NCBI GenBank assembly: GCA_008501785.1
Contig: QQUD01000845.1
Coordinates: 1 to 5,960 of the forward strand
Source: Chloroflexota bacterium
GTDB lineage: Bacteria > Chloroflexota > Anaerolineae > Promineifilales > Promineifilaceae
Direction: 5' to 3'
Length of the DNA: 5,960 nt
Shown here piece by piece: positions 1 to 5,391 of this stretch. A program made the position numbers and the translations under genes. The notes under the pieces were generated by a model that made no database searches, was not told where the DNA came from, and saw nothing but the letters and a program-made list of their open reading frames with translations. The number at the start of each line of letters is the position of its first letter. Within the stretch, counting starts at the first letter, position 1.

Positions 1-1258
1 AAGTTATCTCGCCTGCGTCTGCTGGCAATAGCCCCAGCAGCACACGCAGCAACGTTGTTTTGCCTGACCCAATGCGCCCCGTAATCACTGTAAAAGAGCC
101 GCGCGGAATCGAAAAAGTGATGTCAAATATGCCAGATGCCTCGGATGGAGATTCAGCTCCCGAGGTTTTAAAATGCTGTGTTAGTCCAGAGACTTGCAGC
201 GTTTGTATTTGATCGGTTGGGGTGAGAAACGGCCGTTTCAGCAGCGGCAGATTTCCATTTTCGTAAATCGGACCATGCACAATCAAGCTATCAGGGGCCG
301 CCGTTGGCAGCATTTCTTGCGTTCGGTCAAGCACCACGCGCTGCTGGGCAATTTCCGAAAGATAGCTGCCTAAATCGGCTGGAAAGCGTGCAGCAAAGAA
401 TAGATAAGTGCTGAACAACGAAAAGTCGCCAACGGTGAATGTGCCATCTCGCAGCGCCACACCAGACATGACAACCATGAGTGCGACGGCAATATCGCCA
501 ATGTTGTCTGAAGCAGACCGAAATAATGCCCAAAACGTACCGTGACGCACATTGGCGACACGCCGTTGGTGGCTCAATGTTTGCAAAAAGCTCATGACAG
601 AGCGCTCGGCATCTGCTGCCTTGACGGCTTGAATGCTGCCAAAGATTTCGCCTAAGAAGCTGGTAACGGCGCTGTCGCTTTCGCGGCTTTCGCGGTTGTA
701 GCGCAGGAATCGTTCCCAGGCGAAGCGATTGAGGAAAAAGACGCCGATTAGTGGAATTACTGCCACCAGGGTGATTGGAACTGAGATGCTTAACATCACA
801 ATCAAAGCAAAAATGGCAAAGGATAAATGCCCGACCAGGACGGGTATCCAGGTTGGGAAATCGCCGTAATCGGCTAAATCGTGGTTGATCCGATTGACAG
901 CATCGCCTGATGAAACGGGCAGCGGCACGGCACCGGGTTTGTGTAGGATGTTTTGCACCACGTTTTTGCGCAACAGCGATTGGCCAGCCAGACGCACTTT
1001 GGCACTGCTCAAGTGTCCTATCACGTCAATGCCCATGCGTGATACTTCCACAGCAACGATCAATGCCAGCAGTGTCCAAAAATCGAATTGGACAGGCGCT
1101 TCGTTGGTTAATTTGTCGAAAAAGAGTTTTTGCAGCCATCCCACAACGCCGCGTGTGGTGAGGACGTAAACAGCCATCGTCACACTCAGCGCAAAAAAGC
1201 CAGGACGATAGCGAATGAGTGACCAGGTGCCTTTCCAAACAGATAGCTTTTCGGTCAT
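1..1258 (-). CDS. ABC exporter half-transporter, second of a pair (partial, C-terminus off the left edge)
   Basis: This is a fused permease-ATPase subunit of an ABC exporter in the inner membrane. I translated 419 residues before the window ends. Hydrophobic segments lie near residues 20-37, 60-80, 137-157, 160-178, 250-268 and 278-300, the usual six-helix domain. The nucleotide-binding domain starts near 350, and Walker A is GRIGSGKTT at 394-402 with K400. The Q-loop, signature, Walker B and H-loop lie outside the window. The segment [20 protein letters not shown] (109-128) matches the conserved cytoplasmic region of this exporter class. The start is ATG at 1258, with GAGGAGGT at 1265-1272 six bases upstream. 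That ATG overlaps the TGA of the preceding ABC gene (ATGA), which implies translational coupling and a heterodimer. The substrate cannot be told; multidrug, lipid or peptide export are all possible. The family call is certain, the substrate is not. Confidence 0.95.
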   Translation of the reverse strand, partial: MTEKLSVWKGTWSLIRYRPGFFALSVTMAVYVLTTRGVVGWLQKLFFDKLTNEAPVQFDFWTLLALIVAVEVSRMGIDVIGHLSSAKVRLAGQSLLRKNVVQNILHKPGAVPLPVSSGDAVNRINHDLADYGDFPTWIPVLVGHLSFAIFALIVMLSISVPITLVAVIPLIGVFFLNRFAWERFLRYNRESRESDSAVTSFLGEIFGSIQAVKAADAERSVMSFLQTLSHQRRVANVRHGTFWALFRSASDNIGDIAVALMVVMSGVALRDGTFTVGDFSLFSTYLFFAARFPADLGSYLSEIAQQRVVLDRTQEMLPTAAPDSLIVHGPIYENGNLPLLKRPFLTPTDQIQTLQVSGLTQHFKTSGAESPSEASGIFDITFSIPRGSFTVITGRIGSGKTTLLRVLLGLLPADAGEIT

Positions 1259-3108
1259 ACCAGCACCTCCTCTAAGCCTGTTTTCAGCAGTTGTGAAAAT
1301 CGTGAGTCGGGATTGCTTGCTAGCTGGATGCGACGACCGTTTTCAACAATACGGCCGTTTTCCAAAATCAAAATAGTATCTGCGCGCTGTACCGTATGCA
1401 GCCGGTGGGCAATGATGATGCCGGTGCGATCTTGCAGCAATCGATCTACAGCACGCTCTAGCAATCCTTCGGTGGCCGGGTCCAGCCGCGAAGATGCTTC
1501 ATCCAAAATAACCAGATACGGATCGCCTAAAAAGACACGTGTAAACGCCAGCAGCTGCGCTTCTCCCGCAGACAGCCCCTTTCCGCCCGATTTCAGCATC
1601 GTATCTAATCCAGTTGGCAAATTGTGCAGCCAACTGTCTAGTCCCAACGTTTCCATCGCAGCCATGATTTGGTCATCGTCAATTGGTTTTTTGTCGGTTT
1701 CGTGGTTGCGAAACAGGGTTAAGTTGTCTCGAATGGTGGCAGCAAATAGCTGCACATCTTGCGTGACAAGACCCACATGCTGGCGCAAGTCTGACAGTCC
1801 AACCTGAGTAATATTCGTCCCATTCAGCGGAATCGACCCCGCAGCCACATCATACAGCCGAAACAAAAGCCGGGTCAGCGTCGTCTTGCCACTACCAGTC
1901 CGCCCCAAAACGCCCAAAATCTTCCCTGACTCTAACTGGAAAGTTATGTTTTTAAGAACGGGACTGGGGACTGGAGGCTGGGGACTGGGGACTTCTCCAT
2001 TGACAATTGACAATTGACCATTAACCATTGACAATTCTCCCCCCAAACTCCCCAACCTATCTTTATACGCAAAGCTCACCTCATCAAAATTCACCGCCAG
2101 CGACTTGTGGGGCAAAACGGCCGTAACCTGTTCCAGTACCTTAGGTTGCAGCTCAAAAAATGAATGAATGCGTTCAATACTGGCAATTGCTCGCTGCGTG
2201 TTTTCAATTTGACGACGAATAAACTTGATTGGATTTTTCAGCCAGCCAACGTAAAAAACAAGCAGGTACACTGTACCAATGCTCATTGTGCCTTGCGTGT
2301 AGCGAAATCCAGCCAGCGCCAGTGTACCAACCAGCGCCAGCACATACAGCATGTAGCTGCTGGTAAAGCTGACACCCCCTAGCCATTCATGTTTAAAGCG
2401 CTGGTTATTAACGGCTGCCATAAAGCCGTAGAGCCGGTTCATGACATACCCTTCGCCACCATTCGCTCGAATATCTTCTGTGCCGTTGATCCGCTCTTCA
2501 ACAAAACTAAACAGTTGTGCATAGCTTTGCCGAATCCCGCGTGAGATATTGACGGTTGGCTTTTTCAGCACTTGCTGAAGGGCAATCATAAAAATGGGGT
2601 AGACCAGGCCAATCGCCCCAAATTGCCACGATTCGCTAAATAAAAGGATCAAAATACCCACAACTAACAAACTGTTGCCCAGTACCTGCACAACGAGGTT
2701 TGAGAAATATTCAGCTAGTGAACTGACATCGCCATCAATGCGCTCGATTAGCTCACCTGGCGTATGCAGCTTGTGAAAGCCCATATCGAGCCGCAAACTG
2801 TGCCCCATCAAATCGGTGCGAAGATGGTTGGTGGTGGCCCATCCCAGGTCTTCGCTGAGATAGGTGTTCAGCAGCGAGATGATTTTTTCGCTAAGGACGA
2901 TGATGAAGAAGGTTACGGCCGTTCCCATTAACACCTGCGTTTCAACACCAGCTTGCGCGCCATCCAATAAGCGCCGAATCAACTGTGGCCCCACCAGTTG
3001 CAGCCCAACACTGCCCAGCAGCAGCACCGTCAACAGCAAAACACGCCGCCAAAATGGCCGTAGATACCGAACCAACATCGAAAAAGTTGAGTTGTTCAGA
3101 TCATTCAT
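1255..3108 (-). CDS. ABC exporter half-transporter, first of a pair, with repeat-encoded linker
   Basis: This is a complete 617-aa permease-ATPase fusion of the ABC exporter superfamily. Membrane segments lie near residues 21-43, 61-80, 137-156, 160-180, 249-268 and 277-291. In the ATPase domain I see an A-loop tyrosine (Y348), Walker [10 protein letters not shown] (402-410, K408), Q-loop Q450, signature LSAGE (512-516, canonical LSGGQ), Walker B LVILDE (532-537, E537) and H-loop H568. The catalytic residues are intact, although the signature deviates. The start is ATG at 3108, five bases after GGAGGG (3114-3119); the ATG at 3112 is in another frame and stops after three codons. The gene overlaps the next ABC gene by 4 bp, and the RIO kinase gene ends 70 bp upstream. 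Oddity: residues 357-383 are encoded by two heptanucleotide arrays and form a linker between beta strands of the ATPase domain that most relatives lack. Substrate unknown. Confidence 0.96.
   Translation of the reverse strand: MNDLNNSTFSMLVRYLRPFWRRVLLLTVLLLGSVGLQLVGPQLIRRLLDGAQAGVETQVLMGTAVTFFIIVLSEKIISLLNTYLSEDLGWATTNHLRTDLMGHSLRLDMGFHKLHTPGELIERIDGDVSSLAEYFSNLVVQVLGNSLLVVGILILLFSESWQFGAIGLVYPIFMIALQQVLKKPTVNISRGIRQSYAQLFSFVEERINGTEDIRANGGEGYVMNRLYGFMAAVNNQRFKHEWLGGVSFTSSYMLYVLALVGTLALAGFRYTQGTMSIGTVYLLVFYVGWLKNPIKFIRRQIENTQRAIASIERIHSFFELQPKVLEQVTAVLPHKSLAVNFDEVSFAYKDRLGSLGGELSMVNGQLSIVNGEVPSPQPPVPSPVLKNITFQLESGKILGVLGRTGSGKTTLTRLLFRLYDVAAGSIPLNGTNITQVGLSDLRQHVGLVTQDVQLFAATIRDNLTLFRNHETDKKPIDDDQIMAAMETLGLDSWLHNLPTGLDTMLKSGGKGLSAGEAQLLAFTRVFLGDPYLVILDEASSRLDPATEGLLERAVDRLLQDRTGIIIAHRLHTVQRADTILILENGRIVENGRRIQLASNPDSRFSQLLKTGLEEVLV
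1265..1272 (-). promoter_or_regulatory. Strong ribosome binding site for the second ABC gene
   Basis: GAGGAGGT on the minus strand lies six bases before the ATG at 1258, inside the last codons (LEEVLV) of the upstream ABC gene. With the ATGA overlap it lets ribosomes finishing the first subunit start the second, which favours equal amounts of the two. Confidence 0.85.
1960..1994. repeat. Heptanucleotide tandem array, unit GGGACTG (5 copies)
   Basis: There are five consecutive 7-bp units: GGGACTG, GGGACTG, GAGGCTG, GGGACTG, GGGACTT. The array lies inside the first ABC gene and on its coding strand reads as VPSP-rich sequence (VPSPQPP then VPSP). It resembles the short tandemly repeated repetitive (STRR) heptamers known from filamentous cyanobacteria. 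There such arrays are mostly intergenic, whereas this one is coding. Confidence 0.85.
1999..2040. repeat. Heptanucleotide tandem array, unit ATTGACA (5 copies plus a degenerate sixth)
   Basis: The units are ATTGACA, ATTGACA, ATTGACC, ATTAACC, ATTGACA and then ATTCTCC. The array is four bases from the GGGACTG array. TTCTCC occurs on both sides (1993-1998 and 2035-2040), like a short flanking duplication. On the coding strand, three heptamers equal seven codons, giving the protein repeat [14 protein letters not shown]. Confidence 0.85.
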
Positions 3109-3113
3109 TCATA

Positions 3114-3119
3114 CCCTCC
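3114..3119 (-). promoter_or_regulatory. Ribosome binding site fixing the start of the first ABC gene
   Basis: GGAGGG on the minus strand lies five bases before the ATG at 3108. Three ATGs in a row (3112, 3108, 3104) compete here, and only the one at 3108 opens the long transporter frame. The ATG at 3112 gives ATG AAT GAA TGA, an immediate stop. Confidence 0.8.
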
Positions 3120-3121
3120 AT

Positions 3122-3196
3122 GAAGAAAGCTAGAGCTAGAGGTTAGAGCTAGAGGGAAATTTTTCTCTAGCTCTAGCTCTATTCTCTAGCTTCTTC
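3122..3196. repeat. Long imperfect inverted repeat built from CTAGAG units
   Basis: The left arm (about 3122-3154) contains GAAGAAAGCTAGAG, CTAGAG, GTTAGAG and CTAGAG. The right arm (about 3165-3196) is its near-complement, with small bulges. The loop is about 10 nt, with sequence GGGAAATTTT. The innermost 11 pairs are perfect. It lies between the kinase and the first ABC gene, and its right arm contains the kinase stop codon (3179-3181) and the EEARE codons before it. It could stabilise a 3' mRNA end or reduce read-through into the ABC genes. It has no T-run, so I do not call it a factor-independent terminator. Confidence 0.8.
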
Positions 3197-4228
3197 CCCC
3201 TCCAAATACCAGGATAAATCCGCCAACTTGTTTTCGGTATTGTTTTCGGTGTAACGCTGCCATAACTCATCGGTGATGTCGCGTGGATCGTCGCTGATGC
3301 CAAAGCGTTGGAAATAGTCGCAAACACGGGTAATGTCACGATGCAAAATGTCGTATGCGTCTGGATTGACTTGACTGCCCAGCGCGTGCGTTTTGCGGCT
3401 GATAAAGCTGTTAACCACCTGCGGGAAGTCGATAAGTGTGATGTTGCCATCCCAGTAGAGAATGTTGTAGGCAGAGAGGTCACCGTGAATACGGCCGTTC
3501 TCCAACAATAATGCCACATTTCGCATCAGTTCAGCAAACAAAGCGCGTGCTTCACTGCGTTTTAGGTTGATTTGGTTCAACGTTGGGGCGGCAATGCGCT
3601 CGTCACCCACATACCCCATCAGAATGGCGTTGCTGCTGGACGCGATGGGACGCGGCACGGCTGCACCCGCCGCGTGCAGGATTTCCAGCGTCGTGTATTC
3701 GTACATCAGCCATGAGGTGTGGGTTAACTGCTGACCGTAAGCTGTTTTCTTGCCCATCGCTCGCATGGCGCGTTGGTCTGTGCCATGAATGGCACGGCCG
3801 TTTTGCATCAGCGTTACCCGACCCTGCCGGTACTGCTTGTCATTGCGCAGGTTGCGAAACATGCGCGGTCGATATACTTTGACTGCCAGCCACTCTTCAC
3901 CGGTCGCATCATGCGCTCGACAGCGATACACATTGGCTTCTTTGCCCCCTTTGACCAGGGCGTTCACATCTGAAATCAATTCCTGATTCAAAAAATCACG
4001 TAAAGAATCAGTCAGCCATCCTTCCTCATGGCGGGATGGTGTGTAAGTGGTGTTGAGACCGGCTTCGAGGCCAACGGTGTCGGCCACTTCGCGCACCTTT
4101 TCATGCCGCTGTTTGCGGTCATTGGGATTGACGCGTGGCTTGCGCAAGCGTCGTGCCTGCCGGTCGTTGTAAATTGGATCGTATAGTTGTTCGTATTCGT
4201 CGTACTTGTCGAAAAAGTTTGTACTCAT
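3179..4228 (-). CDS. RIO-family serine protein kinase (RIO1-like)
   Basis: This 349-aa cytoplasmic protein is an atypical kinase of the RIO family. The signatures read in order: the ATP-binding loop GKEANVY (95-101), AVKVYR with the ATP-contacting lysine K117, the catalytic loop HGDLSAYN (248-255) with D250 and N255, and the metal-binding LIDFPQVV with D267. All key residues are present. RIO1 proteins of archaea and eukaryotes act in small-subunit ribosome maturation; bacterial members are poorly characterised, so the target here is unknown. The basic N-terminus (residues 22-50) could bind RNA. I chose ATG at 4228 (MSTNFFDKYDEYEQ). The frame stays open for 73 more codons to an ATG at 4447, but that stretch reads through a terminator hairpin and has no kinase-like sequence. 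No clear SD precedes 4228, so initiation may be leaderless or SD-independent. The ABC pair follows 70 bp downstream and may be co-transcribed. Confidence 0.93.
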   Translation of the reverse strand: MSTNFFDKYDEYEQLYDPIYNDRQARRLRKPRVNPNDRKQRHEKVREVADTVGLEAGLNTTYTPSRHEEGWLTDSLRDFLNQELISDVNALVKGGKEANVYRCRAHDATGEEWLAVKVYRPRMFRNLRNDKQYRQGRVTLMQNGRAIHGTDQRAMRAMGKKTAYGQQLTHTSWLMYEYTTLEILHAAGAAVPRPIASSSNAILMGYVGDERIAAPTLNQINLKRSEARALFAELMRNVALLLENGRIHGDLSAYNILYWDGNITLIDFPQVVNSFISRKTHALGSQVNPDAYDILHRDITRVCDYFQRFGISDDPRDITDELWQRYTENNTENKLADLSWYLEGEEARE

Positions 4229-4382
4229 TGTTATGTAAATTTGAAATATATAGATTGATAAATTGGAGCAGGTGGCGGGTGAGAAACTCGCTACTCGCAA
4301 CGGATTAGCACGGGAATGCGCGGAGGTGGTTGGGAAACGGCCGTTACCCGTTTCTGATTCAATTGTTTCGTGTATGGGAAAC

Positions 4383-4426
4383 AAAAAACCACCAGTCAGC
4401 ATCATGTGACTGGTGGTTGCTTTTTT
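4383..4426. terminator. Perfect 12-bp-stem terminator, usable in both directions
   Basis: AACCACCAGTCA (4387-4398) pairs perfectly with TGACTGGTGGTT (4407-4418) around the 8-nt loop GCATCATG. On the plus strand it is followed by GC and six T (4421-4426). On the minus strand the stem ends in a six-T run (4388-4383), then G and T. It sits 155 bases upstream of the RIO kinase start. It would end the minus-strand transcript starting near 4620, or act as an attenuator for the kinase. Confidence 0.88.
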
Positions 4427-4451
4427 AGAGGAAAGCCAACACCACAAGTGT

Positions 4452-4533
4452 GTACACCTGTGGCCGGCAAATTCAATTATCGAAAATTACTTAAATATCG
4501 AAGTAAATCCGATTTACCGACTTGCAGGTGTAC
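4452..4533. repeat. Long-range inverted repeat between the small ORF and the terminator
   Basis: GTACACCTG (4452-4460) and CAGGTGTAC (4525-4533) are perfectly complementary over 9 bp. Adding six flanking bases gives 13 of 15 pairs. The enclosed 64 bases are AT-rich and contain the smaller palindrome GTAAATC-C-GATTTAC (4503-4517). In the minus-strand transcript the first arm covers codons 18-21 of the small ORF, so a translating ribosome would open the structure. No known riboswitch or RNA family was recognised. Confidence 0.55.
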
Positions 4534-4585
4534 TCACATGACGCCAAGTTGCGCTGGTTACAAGAGCTTTTGATAATTTTGACAT
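4514..4585 (-). CDS. Possible 23-residue small ORF or leader peptide upstream of the RIO kinase
   Basis: This short frame is ATG to TAA. It encodes MSKLSKALVTSATWRHV followed by STPASR, a small basic peptide with no membrane segment and no signal peptide. Its support is contextual. A strong SD, AGGAGGT (4595-4601), lies nine bases upstream; a promoter-like pair lies at 4626-4655; and a terminator follows at 4383-4426. There is no run of one amino acid of the kind seen in classical amino-acid attenuators. It may be a leader peptide controlling the kinase, an independent small protein, or a chance frame inside a small RNA gene. I recognise no homolog. Confidence 0.45.
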   Translation of the reverse strand: MSKLSKALVTSATWRHVSTPASR

Positions 4586-4594
4586 ATAGCGAGT

Positions 4595-4601
4595 ACCTCC
4601 T
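4595..4601 (-). promoter_or_regulatory. Strong SD sequence preceding the 23-codon ORF
   Basis: AGGAGGT on the minus strand lies nine bases before the ATG at 4585. It is the full anti-SD complement, far stronger than anything in front of the kinase at 4228. It is the main reason to think the small ORF is translated. Confidence 0.6.
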
Positions 4602-4625
4602 AGGTAAAAATTTTAGTTCGGCGAC

Positions 4626-4655
4626 AGAATACCACAACCTTTATGATTTGGTCAA
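4626..4655 (-). promoter_or_regulatory. Sigma70-type promoter for the small ORF unit
   Basis: On the minus strand TTGACC (4655-4650) and TATTCT (4631-4626) are separated by 18 bases, which predicts a start near 4619. The transcript would carry the SD, the 23-codon ORF, the inverted repeat and the terminator (about 235 nt), or continue into the RIO kinase if the terminator is read through. Confidence 0.55.
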
Positions 4656-4665
4656 GTAAATTTTT

Positions 4666-4704
4666 AAAAAGACCCTAAGGGTTTTCAAAGCCCGTAGGGT
4701 CTTT
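4666..4704 (-). terminator. Hairpin terminator upstream of the small ORF promoter
   Basis: AAAGACCCTA (4668-4677) pairs with TAGGGTCTTT (4695-4704). Inside it GGG (4679-4681) pairs with CCC (4691-4693), with a few more A-T pairs. Read on the minus strand, the GC-rich stem is followed by TTTTT (4670-4666) and then AAAAATTT. It would stop minus-strand transcription arriving from the right, insulating the promoter at 4626-4655. On the plus strand the T-run is short, so termination that way is doubtful. Confidence 0.65.
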
Positions 4705-4710
4705 GGAACG

Positions 4711-4739
4711 TTGCCTTTTCGCGTAGAAGGGTTTAGAAT
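4711..4739 (+). promoter_or_regulatory. Sigma70-type promoter for the 129-aa HhH protein gene
   Basis: TTGCCT (4711-4716) and TAGAAT (4734-4739) are separated by 17 bases, which predicts a start near 4746 and a leader of about 34 nt before the ATG at 4780. It begins just after the 4666-4704 hairpin and diverges from the minus-strand promoter at 4626-4655. Confidence 0.55.
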
Positions 4740-4779
4740 GGGATTATTACTTAGCTTATGTTGACTTGTTGATGGGATT

Positions 4780-5169
4780 ATGAAAGAAAAACATAGTTTT
4801 AATTTTTTGGTTGGTGTGATTATTGGTGTGCTAGTGGCAATGCTGGTCTGGTATTGGCAAAAGAGTACACGGGCTGAGGATGGGGCGCTGGCGCTGCTGG
4901 ACCGGTTGAAGGATGCAGAGCAGAAGGTGCGAGAAGTGAGTGTGGAATTGGTGAGGGGGGAAACGGCCGTTTCGCTCACCCCACCACCTGCTGACGATTT
5001 GCAACAAGTAAAAGGCATTGGCCCCGTTTTTGCAGACCGACTCCAAAGTGAAAATATTACAACATTTACTGGCCTGATCGGTCTGACCGCAGATCAGCTC
5101 GCGGAAATCTTAGGCATTCGATTGGGTCGTGCTGAGACGATTTTGATTGAAGCTAAACAGGTGGCGTAA
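4780..5169 (+). CDS. Membrane-anchored helix-hairpin-helix protein, 129 aa
   Basis: The N-terminus MKEKHSFNF is followed by one membrane helix (about residues 9-26, VGVIIGVLVAMLVWYW in its core). A charged, probably coiled-coil stretch follows (31-60), then a short Pro-rich linker (67-70). A C-terminal helix-hairpin-helix domain (about 73-127) contains DLQQVKGIGPVFADRL, then an L-x-x-L pattern ending in LGIRLGRAETIL. The GIGP hairpin is typical of HhH modules that bind DNA or act as protein interaction domains; here they would face the cytoplasm. No catalytic motif is visible. The start is ATG at 4780; the SD is weak (a GGGA a few bases upstream). A promoter lies at 4711-4739. The neighbour at 5392 has the same start architecture (membrane helix then coiled coil), so the two may be relatives. 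The specific function is unknown. Confidence 0.9.
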   Translation: MKEKHSFNFLVGVIIGVLVAMLVWYWQKSTRAEDGALALLDRLKDAEQKVREVSVELVRGETAVSLTPPPADDLQQVKGIGPVFADRLQSENITTFTGLIGLTADQLAEILGIRLGRAETILIEAKQVA

Positions 5170-5218
5170 GTGCAATGAAGCATAAGGCGTTTAGCAAACT
5201 GTTTGAAGAAAGGGCATA

Positions 5219-5301
5219 AAACGCAGATTTAGAAGATTTAGGACGTAGATGACGTAGGTTTAGTTTGCAATTTCTCTCTTAAATCTGCGCCATCTGCGTT
5301 T
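5219..5301. repeat. Intergenic imperfect palindrome of AAACGCAGAT type
   Basis: AAACGCAGAT (5219-5228) and ATCTGCGTTT (5292-5301) are exact inverted repeats at the ends of an 83-bp element. A second TTAAATCTGCG (5279-5289) can also pair with CGCAGATTTAG on the left. The interior holds degenerate units such as GAAGATTTAGG, ACGTAGATG and ACGTAGGTTT. Elements of this kind are usually dispersed and intergenic in repeat-rich bacteria. It may also end the transcript of the 129-aa gene, which stops 49 bases upstream. There is no T-run. Confidence 0.7.
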
Positions 5302-5333
5302 AAGATTCCTGAATAAATTTTTTCGTTTTACTA

Positions 5334-5365
5334 AATAACAGATTTCCGTTAATAACAGATTTCCG
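5334..5365. repeat. Direct repeat of AATAACAGATTTCCG, period 17
   Basis: The 15-bp sequence occurs exactly at 5334-5348 and 5351-5365, with two bases between. It lies 26 bases before the coiled-coil gene at 5392. Two sites about one and a half helical turns apart in front of a start codon could be a regulator binding site, or a recent small duplication. Confidence 0.75.
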
Positions 5366-5391
5366 AAAGCAAGTTTTAGGAATTACGAAGC

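Noticed and set aside
327..561. Two minus-strand frames of 63 and 68 codons near the left end.
   Set aside because: They are out-of-frame readings of the second ABC gene on the same strand, with Cys/His/Trp-rich shadow translations.
1313..1807. A 164-codon plus-strand open frame.
   Set aside because: It is wholly antisense to the ATPase domain of the first ABC gene and its Ser/Arg-rich translation is what the complement of that gene gives. It has no SD and no domain.
1960..2040. A CRISPR array at the heptamer repeats.
   Set aside because: The units are 7 bp and contiguous, with no spacers, and they are translated inside an intact gene.
3122..3196. A classical factor-independent terminator after the kinase.
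   Set aside because: The hairpin is long but AT-containing and imperfect, and neither side has a run of T directly after the stem, so it is listed as an inverted repeat only.
4229..4447. A 73-codon upstream extension of the RIO kinase to an ATG at 4447.
   Set aside because: The extension reads through a perfect terminator hairpin and low-complexity AT-rich DNA, shows no kinase-family sequence and has no SD. The ATG at 4228 gives a sensible N-terminus.
4440..4660. A known structural RNA (tmRNA, 6S RNA, SRP RNA, RNase P RNA or a tRNA).
   Set aside because: I looked for their conserved cores and found none. The region has promoter, SD and terminator signals but no recognised RNA family motif.
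4641..5018. A 125-codon minus-strand open frame opposite the 129-aa HhH gene.
   Set aside because: It runs through the promoter and terminator region and is antisense to a gene with clear membrane and HhH features. Its Ser/Thr-rich translation has no recognisable domain.
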